Of a stretch of 64,000 bases of DNA, positions 54,294 to 63,562 are shown one piece after another. The position numbers were made by a program, and so were the translations under genes. The stretch is taken from NCBI GenBank assembly GCA_020447005.1, contig JAGRDO010000014.1:15317-79316 (forward strand), given 5' to 3'. Source of the DNA: Paracoccaceae bacterium (GTDB lineage Bacteria > Pseudomonadota > Alphaproteobacteria > Rhodobacterales > Rhodobacteraceae). The notes below the pieces were generated by a model. That model worked only from the letters and a program-made list of their open reading frames with translations, was not told the DNA's origin and did no database searches. The first letter of the stretch is position 1, and every line of letters begins with the position of its first letter.

Positions 54294-54539
54294 ATGGTCA
54301 AGGTCCTGCTCTGGGGCTCGCTCCGGCAGGCGGCCGACGGACTGACCGAGGTCGAGGTCGATGCAGGGACCTTCAAGGCCCTGCTCGACCGGCTGGCCGA
54401 AGCCTATCCCGGACTGGAGCCGCAGATCAGGCGTGGCGTCTCGCTTTCGCTGAACGGCGTCATCTATCGCGAGGCATGGTTTACCGAAATCCCGCCCGAT
54501 GCCGAGGTTGTGCTGATGCCGTACATGACCGGCGGCTAG
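54294..54539 (+). CDS. MoaD/ThiS-like sulfur carrier
   Basis: An 81-residue beta-grasp protein ending in MPYMTGG; the C-terminal diglycine is the adenylation and thiocarboxylate site in MoaD and ThiS. It starts 1 bp after the hydroxylase large subunit, so it is very likely co-expressed. It could supply sulfur for the molybdopterin dithiolene or for the terminal sulfido ligand of this enzyme, or belong to another sulfur-transfer step. No MoaE gene is nearby. Confidence 0.85.
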   Translation: MVKVLLWGSLRQAADGLTEVEVDAGTFKALLDRLAEAYPGLEPQIRRGVSLSLNGVIYREAWFTEIPPDAEVVLMPYMTGG

Positions 54540-54639
54540 GCCAAGCGACGCTTTTCGGGCAAGTTCCGTCGCATACAGGTAATATTCGGAACTTCTGGCC
54601 GCTAACTTCGCACTAAAGTTGCGGATTGAGTCGTTTGGC

Positions 54640-54668
54640 TTGAAAAACCACGCGCCTTTCGATTTAGT
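54640..54668 (+). promoter_or_regulatory. candidate promoter of the ABC importer
   Basis: TTGAAA (54640-54645), a 17-bp spacer and TTTAGT (54663-54668). It lies 43 bp upstream of the ATPase start codon, in a 172-bp gap that separates the hydroxylase genes from the transporter. Confidence 0.5.
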
Positions 54669-54711
54669 CTGCACAGGGAAATACAAAAAGAATAAAACGG
54701 GGAGCGTGAAT

Positions 54712-55818
54712 TTGGCCGATGTAACATCCGGCGCCGGCGCCGCATTCGTCGAGTTTGAACACGTTCAGAAAAGTTATGACGGGGAAACGCTGGTCGTAAA
54801 AGACCTGAACCTGTCGATCGCCAAGGGCGAGTTTCTGACGATGCTCGGGCCGTCGGGCTCAGGCAAGACAACCTGCTTGATGATGCTCGCCGGTTTCGAG
54901 ACGGCAACCCATGGCGAGATCAAGCTGGCGGGCAAACCGATCAACAACATCCCGCCGCACAAGCGCGGGATCGGGATGGTGTTCCAGAACTACGCGCTGT
55001 TTCCCCACATGACCGTGGCCGAAAATCTGGCCTTCCCGCTTGAGGTTCGCGATATCGGCAAGTCGGACCGTGACGCCAAGGTCAAGCGCGCGCTGGACAT
55101 GGTGCAGATGGGCAAGTTCGGCGGACGCCGGCCCGCGCAGCTTTCGGGCGGCCAGCAACAGCGCATCGCCCTTGCGCGCGCATTGGTGTTCGAACCGGAA
55201 CTGGTGCTGATGGACGAACCGCTTGGCGCGCTCGACAAGCAGCTGCGCGAGCATATGCAGTTCGAGATCACGCGGCTTGCGCACAACCTCGGGATCACCA
55301 CGGTCTATGTCACCCATGACCAGACCGAGGCGCTGACCATGTCGGACAACGTGGCGGTTTTCGACGATGGCCGCATTCAGCAGCTTGCGCCGCCCGCCGT
55401 TCTTTATGAAGAGCCGGCAAACAGTTTCGTCGCCCAGTTCATCGGCGAGAACAACACGCTGATGGGGACGGTCAAGGAGATCAAGGGCGACATTGCCGTG
55501 GTCGCGCTGGACGATGGCGAGCTGATCGACTGCAAGCCGGTCAATGTCTCGAAACCCGGCGAGCGCACGCGCGTGTCGATCCGGCCGGAGCGGGTCGAGG
55601 TCAACAAGGCGCGCTTGCAGAAGGGCGCCCATACGCTCAAGGCCGAGGTGCTCGAGTTCATTTACATGGGCGATATCTTCCGCACGCGGCTTCGCGTCGC
55701 CGGCAATGACAACTTTATCGTCAAGACCCGCAACGCCCCGGATCAGGTCCGGATGCAGCCGGGTCAGCAGATCGAGATCGGCTGGCTGCCGCAGGATTGC
55801 CGGGCGCTCGACGCCTGA
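54712..55818 (+). CDS. ABC transporter ATP-binding protein (PotA-like)
   Basis: A 368-residue ATPase. Walker A is GPSGSGKT, the Q-loop MVFQNYALFPHMTV, signature LSGGQQQRIALARAL and Walker B VLMDEPLGALD, followed by a TOBE regulatory domain in the last 120 residues. It drives uptake of polyamine-, opine- or betaine-type substrates by family knowledge. I place the start at TTG 54712, 7 nt after GGGGAG; GTG 54706 is an alternative and ATG codons further upstream are unlikely. Confidence 0.9.
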   Translation: MADVTSGAGAAFVEFEHVQKSYDGETLVVKDLNLSIAKGEFLTMLGPSGSGKTTCLMMLAGFETATHGEIKLAGKPINNIPPHKRGIGMVFQNYALFPHMTVAENLAFPLEVRDIGKSDRDAKVKRALDMVQMGKFGGRRPAQLSGGQQQRIALARALVFEPELVLMDEPLGALDKQLREHMQFEITRLAHNLGITTVYVTHDQTEALTMSDNVAVFDDGRIQQLAPPAVLYEEPANSFVAQFIGENNTLMGTVKEIKGDIAVVALDDGELIDCKPVNVSKPGERTRVSIRPERVEVNKARLQKGAHTLKAEVLEFIYMGDIFRTRLRVAGNDNFIVKTRNAPDQVRMQPGQQIEIGWLPQDCRALDA

Positions 55819-55898
55819 TCAGCGATGGAATTGGTCCCGGCGCCTTTCCCGTGGTGCCGACCAGAAGTTTCGATACGGGAACCAACAGGGAGTAAGAA

Positions 55899-56993
55899 AT
55901 GAAACTAACCTCGATCCTTGCCGCAACGACGGCACTGACCATGGCGGCGGGTGCCGCTTCGGCCGTTGACCTCACGTTGGTGTCGTGGGGCGGCGCCTAT
56001 CAGAAATCGCAGCTCAAGGCCTATGCCGAGCCGTATATGGCGATGCATCCCGATGTGAACATCATCTGGGACGAAAGCTCGGCCGAAGCGGTGGCCAAGC
56101 TGCGTGCGATGCACGAAGCCGGCAACCTGACCTGGGATCTGGTCGATGTCGATGCGGCCGACAGCTTCCGTCTGTGCGACGAAGGCCTCGCGCTGGAATA
56201 TGAACCGAATGACCTGCTTGCCCCGGCGCCGGATGGCACCTCGGCTGCCGATGATTTCGGCGCGCAGATCGTGAACGCGTGCTATATCCCCCAGATCGTC
56301 TATTCGACGACCTTCGGCTATCGCACCGACATGGTTGGCGACACGCCGCCTTCGAACATCTGCGACGTGTTCGATCTGGAAAAGTATCCGGGCAAGCGCT
56401 CGCTGGAAAAGCGTCCGATCAACAATATGGAATGGGCACTTCTCTGCGATGGCGTCGCCAAGGACGACATCTATTCGGTTCTGGCCACGGACGAAGGGCA
56501 GCAGCAGGCGCTTGCCAAGCTGGGCACGATCAAGGATCAGGTGATCTGGTGGTCGGCCGGCGCCGACACGCCGCAGCTGCTGGCCGATGGCGAGGTCGTG
56601 ATGGGTTCGACCTATAACGGCCGTCTCTTCTCGGCGATCGTCGAGCAGAACCAGCCGATCGGCATGCTCTGGGACGCGCAGGTGTTCAGCTTCGACGGCT
56701 GGGTCATCCCCGCCGATCTGCCGGAGGATCGTCTGGCGCTGGTGAAGGACTTCCTGTTCTTCGCAACCGACACGCAGCGTCTGGCCGATCAGGCCAAGTA
56801 CATCTCCTACGGTCCGGCACGCGCATCTTCGGCACCGCTCGTCGGCAAGCTTGACGGCACCGATATCGATATGGCGCCCTACATGCCGACCGATCCGGCG
56901 AACGCGCAGAACGTGTTCTACTACAACTTCGAGTTCTGGGCTGACTATCGCGACGATATCGACGCGAAATTCCAGGCCTGGCTTGCTGGCTGA
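55899..56993 (+). CDS. periplasmic substrate-binding protein (PotD-like)
   Basis: A 364-residue periplasmic binding protein with a Sec signal peptide (about 1-23, ending AASA) followed by VDLTLVSWGGAYQKSQLKAY, a start typical of the polyamine/opine/thiamine binding-protein family. It captures the substrate for the two permeases downstream. A hairpin after the stop may stabilise this part of the transcript for higher expression. Confidence 0.92.
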   Translation: MKLTSILAATTALTMAAGAASAVDLTLVSWGGAYQKSQLKAYAEPYMAMHPDVNIIWDESSAEAVAKLRAMHEAGNLTWDLVDVDAADSFRLCDEGLALEYEPNDLLAPAPDGTSAADDFGAQIVNACYIPQIVYSTTFGYRTDMVGDTPPSNICDVFDLEKYPGKRSLEKRPINNMEWALLCDGVAKDDIYSVLATDEGQQQALAKLGTIKDQVIWWSAGADTPQLLADGEVVMGSTYNGRLFSAIVEQNQPIGMLWDAQVFSFDGWVIPADLPEDRLALVKDFLFFATDTQRLADQAKYISYGPARASSAPLVGKLDGTDIDMAPYMPTDPANAQNVFYYNFEFWADYRDDIDAKFQAWLAG

Positions 56994-57004
56994 CCAATGA
57001 TCAC

Positions 57005-57028
57005 GGAAGGGGCCGAACGGCCCCTTCC
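57005..57028 (+). other. hairpin between binding-protein and permease genes
   Basis: GGAAGGGGCC/GGCCCCTTCC, a 10-bp perfect stem with a 4-nt loop, 11 nt after the binding-protein stop and without a U-tract. Such structures often shield the upstream message from 3' decay, allowing more binding protein than permease. Confidence 0.6.
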
Positions 57029-57080
57029 GACCCATTAGTTTGTGACTTTGAAAAGCAAGAAAAACACCGACGGGGGAGCC

Positions 57081-58718
57081 ATGAGCGACATGACCGATAC
57101 CGGCCCGATGCGGGCCGCCGACGGAACGCCGCTGAAGAAAAGCCTTGCCCGCGCGCTTCGCCGACAGAAGCTTCGGGCGCTGGCATTGATCGCGCCGCTT
57201 CTGATTTTCGTGCTTGTCACCTTTGTCGTCCCGATCGGCGACATGCTGTTCCGTTCGGTTGAAAACCAGATCGTGTCGGACACGCTGCCGAACACGATTC
57301 AACGGCTTGCAGGCTGGAATCCGGACAGCGGTGAAATTCCTGACGAGGCGGTCTTCGCCGCCCTGGCGGTCGATTTTCAGGCCGCCGCCGAAGAAAAGAA
57401 CCACACCAAGCTTGGCACGCGGCTGAACTACGAAAACCCCGGCATGTCTTCGCTGTTCCGCAAGACCGGGCGCGGGGCGGACGATATCGGCAAGAATTTC
57501 CAGAAGACCTTCACCGGGTTCGACAAGGCCTGGGGCAAGGGAGAGGCCTGGGCCGCCCTGCTGGGTTCGGACAAATGGCTGGCCGCGACCGAAGGGTGGA
57601 CCAAGGATGCCGGGCCTGAACCCAAGTTCTCGGCCCGGGACGAGGCAGAGTTCGCCTTGCCGCTGACGACCGGGGTCTACCGGTCATTCGCACGGGTCGC
57701 CCGCGCCGACGGCAAGAAGGCCGCCGCCGATACCAAGCCCTGGCCGGTTCTGTTCAATGCGCTGGCCGAAGACATCTCGTCCGCGTCGCCCGAAGCCATT
57801 GCGGCAATCGGGGGGCCGTCGGCCGATCTTCTGAAATCGGCGGCGCAAGGCCTGTCATCCGCCGAGCCGATTTCCTACAAGGACACGTTCGTGGCCATCG
57901 ACAAGGGCTGGGCCGATCTCGGTACATGGCAGACGATTCAGGCCTATGCCGGGGACTATACGCCCGGTTACTTCCTGAATGCCGTGGATCTTGAGAAGGG
58001 CACGGACGGGATCAAGAAGCGCCCGGACCAGCAGCGAATTTACCTGATGCTTTTCTGGCGGACGATCTGGATGTCGATGCTGATCACCGGCTGTTGCCTT
58101 CTTCTTGGCTATCCGGTGGCTTGGATCCTTGCCAACCTGCGCGCCTCGACCGCGAATGTGCTGATGATCCTTGTTCTGCTGCCGTTCTGGACGTCGCTTC
58201 TGGTGCGGACCTCGGCATGGAAGGTGCTGTTGCAGCAACAAGGCGTGATCAACGACGTTCTGGTCTGGCTGGGGCTGGTCGATGACGCGAACCGGTTGGT
58301 TCTGATCAACAACCAGTTCGGCACGATCGTGGCCATGACGCATATCCTGCTGCCCTTCATGATCCTGCCGCTTTACTCGGTGATGAAGACCATTCCGCCC
58401 GCCTATCTGCGCGCGGCCAAGTCGCTGGGCGCCACGAACTGGACAGCCTTCTGGCGGGTCTATTTCCCGCAATCGGTTCCGGGGATCGGTGCGGGCGCGA
58501 TCCTGTGCTACATTCTCGCCATTGGCTATTACATCACGCCCGAACTGGTCGGCGGCACGCAAGGCGTGTTCATCTCGAACCGGATCGCCTTCCACATCTC
58601 CTCTTCGCTCAACTGGGGGCTGGCGGCGGCGCTGGGCGCGATCCTTCTGGGGGCGGTCCTGCTGCTCTACTACGTCTATGACAAGATCGTCGGCATCGAC
58701 AACGTGAAGCTGGGGTAG
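57081..58718 (+). CDS. ABC transporter permease 1, with large periplasmic insertion
   Basis: A 545-residue permease. The first TM (about 40-60) is separated from the rest by a roughly 260-residue soluble insertion, then five TMs follow, including the EAA loop YLRAAKSLGATNWTAFWRVY. Ordinary PotB-type permeases are near 300 residues; the extra domain lies outside the membrane and may interact with the binding protein. The ATG at 57081 follows GGGGGAG. Confidence 0.9.
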   Translation: MSDMTDTGPMRAADGTPLKKSLARALRRQKLRALALIAPLLIFVLVTFVVPIGDMLFRSVENQIVSDTLPNTIQRLAGWNPDSGEIPDEAVFAALAVDFQAAAEEKNHTKLGTRLNYENPGMSSLFRKTGRGADDIGKNFQKTFTGFDKAWGKGEAWAALLGSDKWLAATEGWTKDAGPEPKFSARDEAEFALPLTTGVYRSFARVARADGKKAAADTKPWPVLFNALAEDISSASPEAIAAIGGPSADLLKSAAQGLSSAEPISYKDTFVAIDKGWADLGTWQTIQAYAGDYTPGYFLNAVDLEKGTDGIKKRPDQQRIYLMLFWRTIWMSMLITGCCLLLGYPVAWILANLRASTANVLMILVLLPFWTSLLVRTSAWKVLLQQQGVINDVLVWLGLVDDANRLVLINNQFGTIVAMTHILLPFMILPLYSVMKTIPPAYLRAAKSLGATNWTAFWRVYFPQSVPGIGAGAILCYILAIGYYITPELVGGTQGVFISNRIAFHISSSLNWGLAAALGAILLGAVLLLYYVYDKIVGIDNVKLG

Positions 58719-58723
58719 AAGAC

Positions 58724-59941
58724 ATGAGCATTGCGCATCCCGAAATTCCCCGGCCCAGCCTGATGGGCTTTACCCTTCCCCTGATGGCTGCCGCCGGGCT
58801 TGGCTTTGGCTATATCGTCGGGACCGCACATGGCGCGCCGGTTCCCGGGTTTCTTGCCGGTGCCCTGCTTGGGGCGGTGCTTGGCTATGTCCTTGCCTCC
58901 TTCGTGCCCAACCGCAAGGCGGGGCGGATTGGCGCGGCTGTTGTCGCCGCGGTGGCCGGCTTTGTGCTGTCGGGTTTCCCCGGCGCGGTCGTCGGCGCGA
59001 TCATCGGCCTGATCATGAGCTGGTTTGCCTATTGGCTGTCATCGGGCGATTACCGCGCCAAGGTGCCTGTCTATGCGACGGCGGGGGATGTGCTTTGGCA
59101 CAATAGCTTCAAGTTCATCTGCGGGCTGATCTTCTTTTTCCTTGTTGCGCCAATCGTCGTCGTGTTGCCGCTGAGCTTCAATGCGCAGGACTTCTTCACC
59201 TTCACGCCCGAGATGCTTTCGTTCGATCCTGCCGGATATTCGCTGAAGCATTACGAAGATTTCCTTACCAATCCGAACTGGACACGGCCCCTGAAGAACT
59301 CGTTCATCATCGCGCCGCTGGCCACGATCATCTCGGTCTCGCTCGGCACGCTGGCCGCGATCGGGCTGAGCCAGAGCCATGTGCCCGGGCGCCGCGCGAT
59401 CATGGCCATCCTGATTTCGCCGATGATCGTGCCGCTGATCATCTCGGCCACGGGGATGTTCTTCTTCTATTCGAAGCTTGGTAACTGGCTGGAGGCGACT
59501 GTCGGCCTTTCGGGCGATTTCATCGGGTTCATCAAGGTCATCCTTGCCCATGCGGTTCTGGGAATTCCCTTTGTTATCATCACGGTGACGGCAACGCTGG
59601 TGGGCTTTGACCGGTCGCTGACCCGGGCGGCCGCCAATATGGGGGCCGGCCCGGTCCGGACCTTCTTCAAGGTGCAGATGCCCTTGATCCTGCCCGGTGT
59701 CATCTCGGGCGGGCTTTTCGCCTTCATCACCTCGTTCGACGAAGTGGTCGTCGTTCTTTTCGTCGGCTCGGCCGCGCAAAAGACCCTGCCATGGCAGATG
59801 TTCACCGGGCTGCGCGAACAGATCTCGCCCACGATCCTTGCGGTGGCGACGGTTCTGGTGATCTTCTCGATCGCGCTGCTGACGACGGTCGAACTGTTGC
59901 GGCGCCGGTCCGAGCGGCTGCGCGGCATGAGCCCGAGCTGA
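58724..59941 (+). CDS. ABC transporter permease 2
   Basis: A 405-residue permease. The C-terminal 270 residues are a standard PotC-type permease with the EAA loop SLTRAAANMGAGPVRTFFKV. The N-terminal 115 residues add three or four Gly/Ala-rich hydrophobic segments not found in ordinary PotC proteins. It starts 5 bp after permease 1 and is the last gene of the unit. Confidence 0.9.
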   Translation: MSIAHPEIPRPSLMGFTLPLMAAAGLGFGYIVGTAHGAPVPGFLAGALLGAVLGYVLASFVPNRKAGRIGAAVVAAVAGFVLSGFPGAVVGAIIGLIMSWFAYWLSSGDYRAKVPVYATAGDVLWHNSFKFICGLIFFFLVAPIVVVLPLSFNAQDFFTFTPEMLSFDPAGYSLKHYEDFLTNPNWTRPLKNSFIIAPLATIISVSLGTLAAIGLSQSHVPGRRAIMAILISPMIVPLIISATGMFFFYSKLGNWLEATVGLSGDFIGFIKVILAHAVLGIPFVIITVTATLVGFDRSLTRAAANMGAGPVRTFFKVQMPLILPGVISGGLFAFITSFDEVVVVLFVGSAAQKTLPWQMFTGLREQISPTILAVATVLVIFSIALLTTVELLRRRSERLRGMSPS

Positions 59942-59965
59942 GCCGCAAAACGGCGGTCACAAACC

Positions 59966-59995
59966 CGTAGGTTCCGCGTCACTACAGCGTAGGTT
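59966..59995. repeat. direct repeat CGTAGGTT, two copies
   Basis: CGTAGGTT at 59966-59973 and 59988-59995, spaced 22 bp (about two helical turns), within the 99-bp gap between convergent genes. A CTACAG/CTGTAG pair overlaps the second copy. The role is unknown. Confidence 0.35.
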
Positions 59996-60040
59996 TTCTG
60001 TAGCTACACCGGCGCGCGCCGCCGGGGGCCGGGAACGGCC

Positions 60041-60985
60041 TCAGCCGATCAGGTTGAGCCAGACCGAGACGGTCAGGACCGAGAGCGCCGTCGCCAGCAG
60101 GACCGAGGTTGCCGCCACCCGTTTGCCGACGCCGTACATGTTGGCGAAGACATAGGCGTTGACGCCCGGCGCCATCGCCGCCGTGACCACGGCCGACCGG
60201 AAGGGCGCCTGGCCCAGACCGAAACTCTGCCCGAGTGTCCAGGTGATCACGGGATGCAGGACAAGGCTGACGAGACAGACGAAAAGCACGGTGAGAATAT
60301 CGCCTTCGGGCCGGTACCGCACGAGGACGCCGCCAAGCCCGAAGAGGGCGGCGGGCAGGGCCGCGCGCACCATCAGGTCGAGCGCGTCGGTCAGGACACC
60401 CGGCAGCACGGTGCCGCTGAGATTGACCGCGAAGCCAAGCGCGATGCCGATCACCAGCGCATTCTTGACCATCGCCGCGATCACCGCCTTTCCGGTGCTG
60501 AACCCCCCGGCACCGCCGTGGCGGGCGATTTCCATCGCGGTGATGCCAAGCGCATAGCAAAAGGGCGAATGCAACGCGATGATCGCGTAGTTCGCGGCAA
60601 GCGCATCGGGCCCGTAGGCGCGTTCGGTGATCGGCAGGCCAAGAAGCAGCGTGTTGGAAAAAAGGCAGCAGAAGCCGATGGCCACCGCATCGGGCCATGG
60701 TCGGCCGAAAAGGAGCCTTGCCCCCAGAAGCCCGACGAAAAAGCCGGTCGTCGCCCCGGCATAGAACGCCAGCAGCAGCGGCCACTGAAAGGTCTGGTTG
60801 AGATCGAGCGTGGAGATCGCACGGAAGAGAAGGCAGGGGATGGCGAAGCTTTGGGTGAACTTCATCAGCCCGTCGACGCCCGCGTCGCTGAAGGTCTTGA
60901 ACCGGACGGCGAGATAGCCGAAGCCGATGACCAGAAAGACCGGCAGCGTGACTTCGAGCAATGTCTGAATGGGCAGGCCCGGCAC
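60041..60985 (-). CDS. AEC (auxin efflux carrier) family transporter
   Basis: A 314-residue inner-membrane protein with about ten TM helices and the AEC pattern (PCLLFRAISTL, GLPITERAYG, TWTLGQSFGL). Bacterial members carry organic acids such as malate or malonate; the substrate here is unknown. The start is 5 bp after the MBL-fold gene stop, so it may be co-transcribed with the holB-tatD series. Confidence 0.88.
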   Translation of the reverse strand: MPGLPIQTLLEVTLPVFLVIGFGYLAVRFKTFSDAGVDGLMKFTQSFAIPCLLFRAISTLDLNQTFQWPLLLAFYAGATTGFFVGLLGARLLFGRPWPDAVAIGFCCLFSNTLLLGLPITERAYGPDALAANYAIIALHSPFCYALGITAMEIARHGGAGGFSTGKAVIAAMVKNALVIGIALGFAVNLSGTVLPGVLTDALDLMVRAALPAALFGLGGVLVRYRPEGDILTVLFVCLVSLVLHPVITWTLGQSFGLGQAPFRSAVVTAAMAPGVNAYVFANMYGVGKRVAATSVLLATALSVLTVSVWLNLIG

Positions 60986-60990
60986 CGGCG

Positions 60991-61791
60991 TCAGTCCTGA
61001 TATTCCAGCACCATCCCGTCATAGGCGGCGCGGACGTGATCGGGGGTTTCGGCCTCGACCTTCGCGTGATCGATGTCGATATGCATGTTGGTCAGGACGC
61101 CGAGCGCGGGCCGGGCGCGTTCGATCCATTCCAGCGTCAGGGCCAGATGGGCGTGGGTCGGGTGCGGTTTGCGGCGCAGCGCGTCGACGATCCAGCATTC
61201 GAGCCCGGAAAGGTGGCTTTCCCAGACCGGTTCGGGGATTTTCAGCACGTCGGGCAGATAGGCCAGATCGCCGATGCGAAAGCCGAGCGCGTCGATATCG
61301 CCGTGATCGACCTCGAACGGATCGAAGGTGATGGCGCCTCCCGCGCCTTCGATCACGACCGGCCCCCGGATCGTGTGCAGATCGCAGATCGGCGGGTAAG
61401 AGGACCCTTCGGGCTGCACGAAGGCATAGGCGAAACGCGACATGATTTCGTGTTGCGACGCGCCATCGGCCCAGACGGGAACCCGCTTGTGGCTGAGAAA
61501 GACCAGTTGGCGCAGATCGTCCAGCCCGTTGACATGATCGGAATGCGAATGGGTGTAAAGCACCGCGTCGATCGCATCGACGCCCGTTCGCAAAAGCTGT
61601 TCGCGCATGTCGGGCGAGGTGTCGATCAGGACGCGGGTGATCCCGCCTTCTGCGATGCGTTCGACCAGCAGCGAACAGCGGCTGCGGCGGTTTTTCGGAT
61701 CGTTCGGATCGCATTCCCCCCAGAGCCCGCCGATCCGGGGCACCCCGCCGGAGGAGCCGCAACCAAGAATGGTGAAACGCATCACCGCCAT
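60991..61791 (-). CDS. MBL-fold metallohydrolase, PhnP-like
   Basis: A 266-residue metallo-beta-lactamase-fold hydrolase with THSHSDH (H81, H83, D85, H86) and a GCGSSGGVPRIGG N-terminus, the pattern of PhnP-type cyclic phosphodiesterases and related enzymes. No phosphonate-degradation genes are nearby, so the C-P lyase role is unproven; the tatD association is common in alphaproteobacteria. The ATG at 61791 is used, with 61782 as an alternative. Confidence 0.88.
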   Translation of the reverse strand: MAVMRFTILGCGSSGGVPRIGGLWGECDPNDPKNRRSRCSLLVERIAEGGITRVLIDTSPDMREQLLRTGVDAIDAVLYTHSHSDHVNGLDDLRQLVFLSHKRVPVWADGASQHEIMSRFAYAFVQPEGSSYPPICDLHTIRGPVVIEGAGGAITFDPFEVDHGDIDALGFRIGDLAYLPDVLKIPEPVWESHLSGLECWIVDALRRKPHPTHAHLALTLEWIERARPALGVLTNMHIDIDHAKVEAETPDHVRAAYDGMVLEYQD

Positions 61792-61792
61792 G

Positions 61793-62599
61793 TCAGGTCG
61801 CCTTCGCGGCGCGCGCCGCCTTTGAGAAAAGCCGGTCGAAATTCGCCTCGGTCCGTGCCGCGAAATCGGCATAGCCCAACCCGAAAACCTCGGCCCCCAC
61901 CCGCGCGGTATGCGCGGTATAGGCCGGTTCGTTGCGCCGCCCGCGATGCGGGGGCGGGGCAAGGTAGGGCGCGTCGGTTTCAAGGAGAATACGGTCAAGC
62001 GGGGCGGCGGCGAAGATGTCGCGCAGCCCGGTGCTTTTGGGGAAGGCGGCGATGCCCGACATGGAAAGGTAAAAGCCAAGATCGAGTGCGGCGCGCGCCA
62101 GCCCGGAACCCGAGGAAAAGCAGTGCATGACGCAGGAATAGGCGCCGTTGGCATATTCGTCGGACAAAAGCGCGGCCATATCGTCATCGGCATCGCGCGC
62201 ATGGATGATCAGGGGCAGCCCGGTCTGGCGCGCGGCCTCGATATGGATGCGCAGGCTGTCCTGCTGCACCGCTTTCGTTTCGGCGGTGTAATGATAGTCG
62301 AGCCCGGTTTCGCCGATCCCGACGAATTTCGGATGCCGGGCGAGTGCCACAAGCTGGTCGACCGTGGCCATCGGTTCTTCCGCCGCGCTCATCGGGTGGG
62401 TGCCGGCGGCGTAGAAGACGCCTTCATGCGCCTCGGCGATCGCGCGGACCTGAGGTTCGTTCCTGAGCCGGGTGCAGATCGTCACCATCCGGGTTACCCC
62501 GGCATTCCGGGCGCGGGCCACGATGGCGTCGCGCTCGTCATTGAACTCGGGGAAGTCCAGATGGCAGTGGCTGTCGGTGATCTCGGGCAAGCTGGTCAT
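61793..62599 (-). CDS. TatD family deoxyribonuclease
   Basis: A 268-residue metal-dependent hydrolase of the TIM-barrel amidohydrolase superfamily. The N-terminal metal pair is in TDSHCHLDF (H11, H13), with GETGLDYHY, PLIIHARDADDD, HCFSSG and LLETDAPYLAPPPHRG completing the active site. TatD proteins have 3'-5' exonuclease activity and act in DNA repair or degradation. It starts 63 bp after the upstream MBL gene and ends 2 bp before the PhnP-like one. Confidence 0.93.
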   Translation of the reverse strand: MTSLPEITDSHCHLDFPEFNDERDAIVARARNAGVTRMVTICTRLRNEPQVRAIAEAHEGVFYAAGTHPMSAAEEPMATVDQLVALARHPKFVGIGETGLDYHYTAETKAVQQDSLRIHIEAARQTGLPLIIHARDADDDMAALLSDEYANGAYSCVMHCFSSGSGLARAALDLGFYLSMSGIAAFPKSTGLRDIFAAAPLDRILLETDAPYLAPPPHRGRRNEPAYTAHTARVGAEVFGLGYADFAARTEANFDRLFSKAARAAKAT

Positions 62600-62662
62600 G
62601 CGCTGGCTTTAGCGTGTTTTGGCGGCGATGGAAATGCGCCGTGGCGGGTTTGGGCGGGCGGA

Positions 62663-63562
62663 TCAGAAAGGAATGACCAGCCCGTCGGTTCCAAGGTGGA
62701 AAGGGCCCGGCCAGTGCGGACGGATCGCGGCGATCCAGTCGGCATCGGTAAAGGCCGGATCGTCGGCGGGGATAAGGTGATGAAGGGCAAGCCGGCGGAC
62801 CCCGGCACGGGCGGCGATGCGCGCGGCCTCATGCGCGGGGGTGTGCGAACGCCGCAGATGGGTCATCAGCCGGTCATCGCCATTGCCGACGCGGGCGACC
62901 AGCGCGGGCAGCGCCGCTTCGAGCATCGCCTCATGCACCAGAAGGTCGGCGCCCCGCGCGAAGGGGATCAGCGGTTCATGCGGGGCGGTGTCGCCGGAAA
63001 AGACCACGCTTTTGCCGCCCGCGTCGAAGCGAAGCGCGAAAGTGTCGGCAAGCGGGGGGTGGATGTTGCGAAGCGCGGTGACGGTGAGGCCGTCTTCGTC
63101 AAGGACGGCGCCCTCGGCGATGGGATGGATCGTCACCAGCGCGGCAAGGTCGGGGCGCCCTTCGTCGGCGATCCGCAGGGTGATGTCGGCGGCCATCGAG
63201 GCAAGAAAACCCGCCCAGTAATCGCCAAGCCCCTGCGGCCCGAAGACCCGGACCCGCGTCTTCAGCCCCGCGGTCCAGGCGGTGTGCAGAAGGGGGCCGA
63301 GTTCGAGGTAGTGATCGGAATGCAGATGGGTGATGAAGATCAGCGCAAGGTCCCTCAGCGCCATGCCCTGCGCGGTCAGGCCGCGGCTGACGCCAAGCCC
63401 GCAATCGACGACGATCTGCCGCCCGCCCAAGCAGAGGAGCGAGGCCGTGGGCATCGCCGAGCCGGGGCGGATCGCCGGGCCACCCTTGGTGCCGAGAAGC
63501 GCCACCCGATCATCTGAGGCCGAAGTTTCCGGCATCCTTGCCCCTTGCCCGTCACCCGTCAT
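62663..63562 (-). CDS. MBL-fold metallohydrolase
   Basis: A 299-residue MBL-fold protein with THLHSDH (H79, H81, D83, H84), GLGVSRGL and SGDTAPHEPL motifs, resembling RNase Z-like or arylsulfatase-like members; the substrate is not evident. Its first ATG overlaps the holB stop by 4 bp (ATGA). An ATG at 63535 is an alternative that would leave no overlap. Confidence 0.82.
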   Translation of the reverse strand: MTGDGQGARMPETSASDDRVALLGTKGGPAIRPGSAMPTASLLCLGGRQIVVDCGLGVSRGLTAQGMALRDLALIFITHLHSDHYLELGPLLHTAWTAGLKTRVRVFGPQGLGDYWAGFLASMAADITLRIADEGRPDLAALVTIHPIAEGAVLDEDGLTVTALRNIHPPLADTFALRFDAGGKSVVFSGDTAPHEPLIPFARGADLLVHEAMLEAALPALVARVGNGDDRLMTHLRRSHTPAHEAARIAARAGVRRLALHHLIPADDPAFTDADWIAAIRPHWPGPFHLGTDGLVIPF

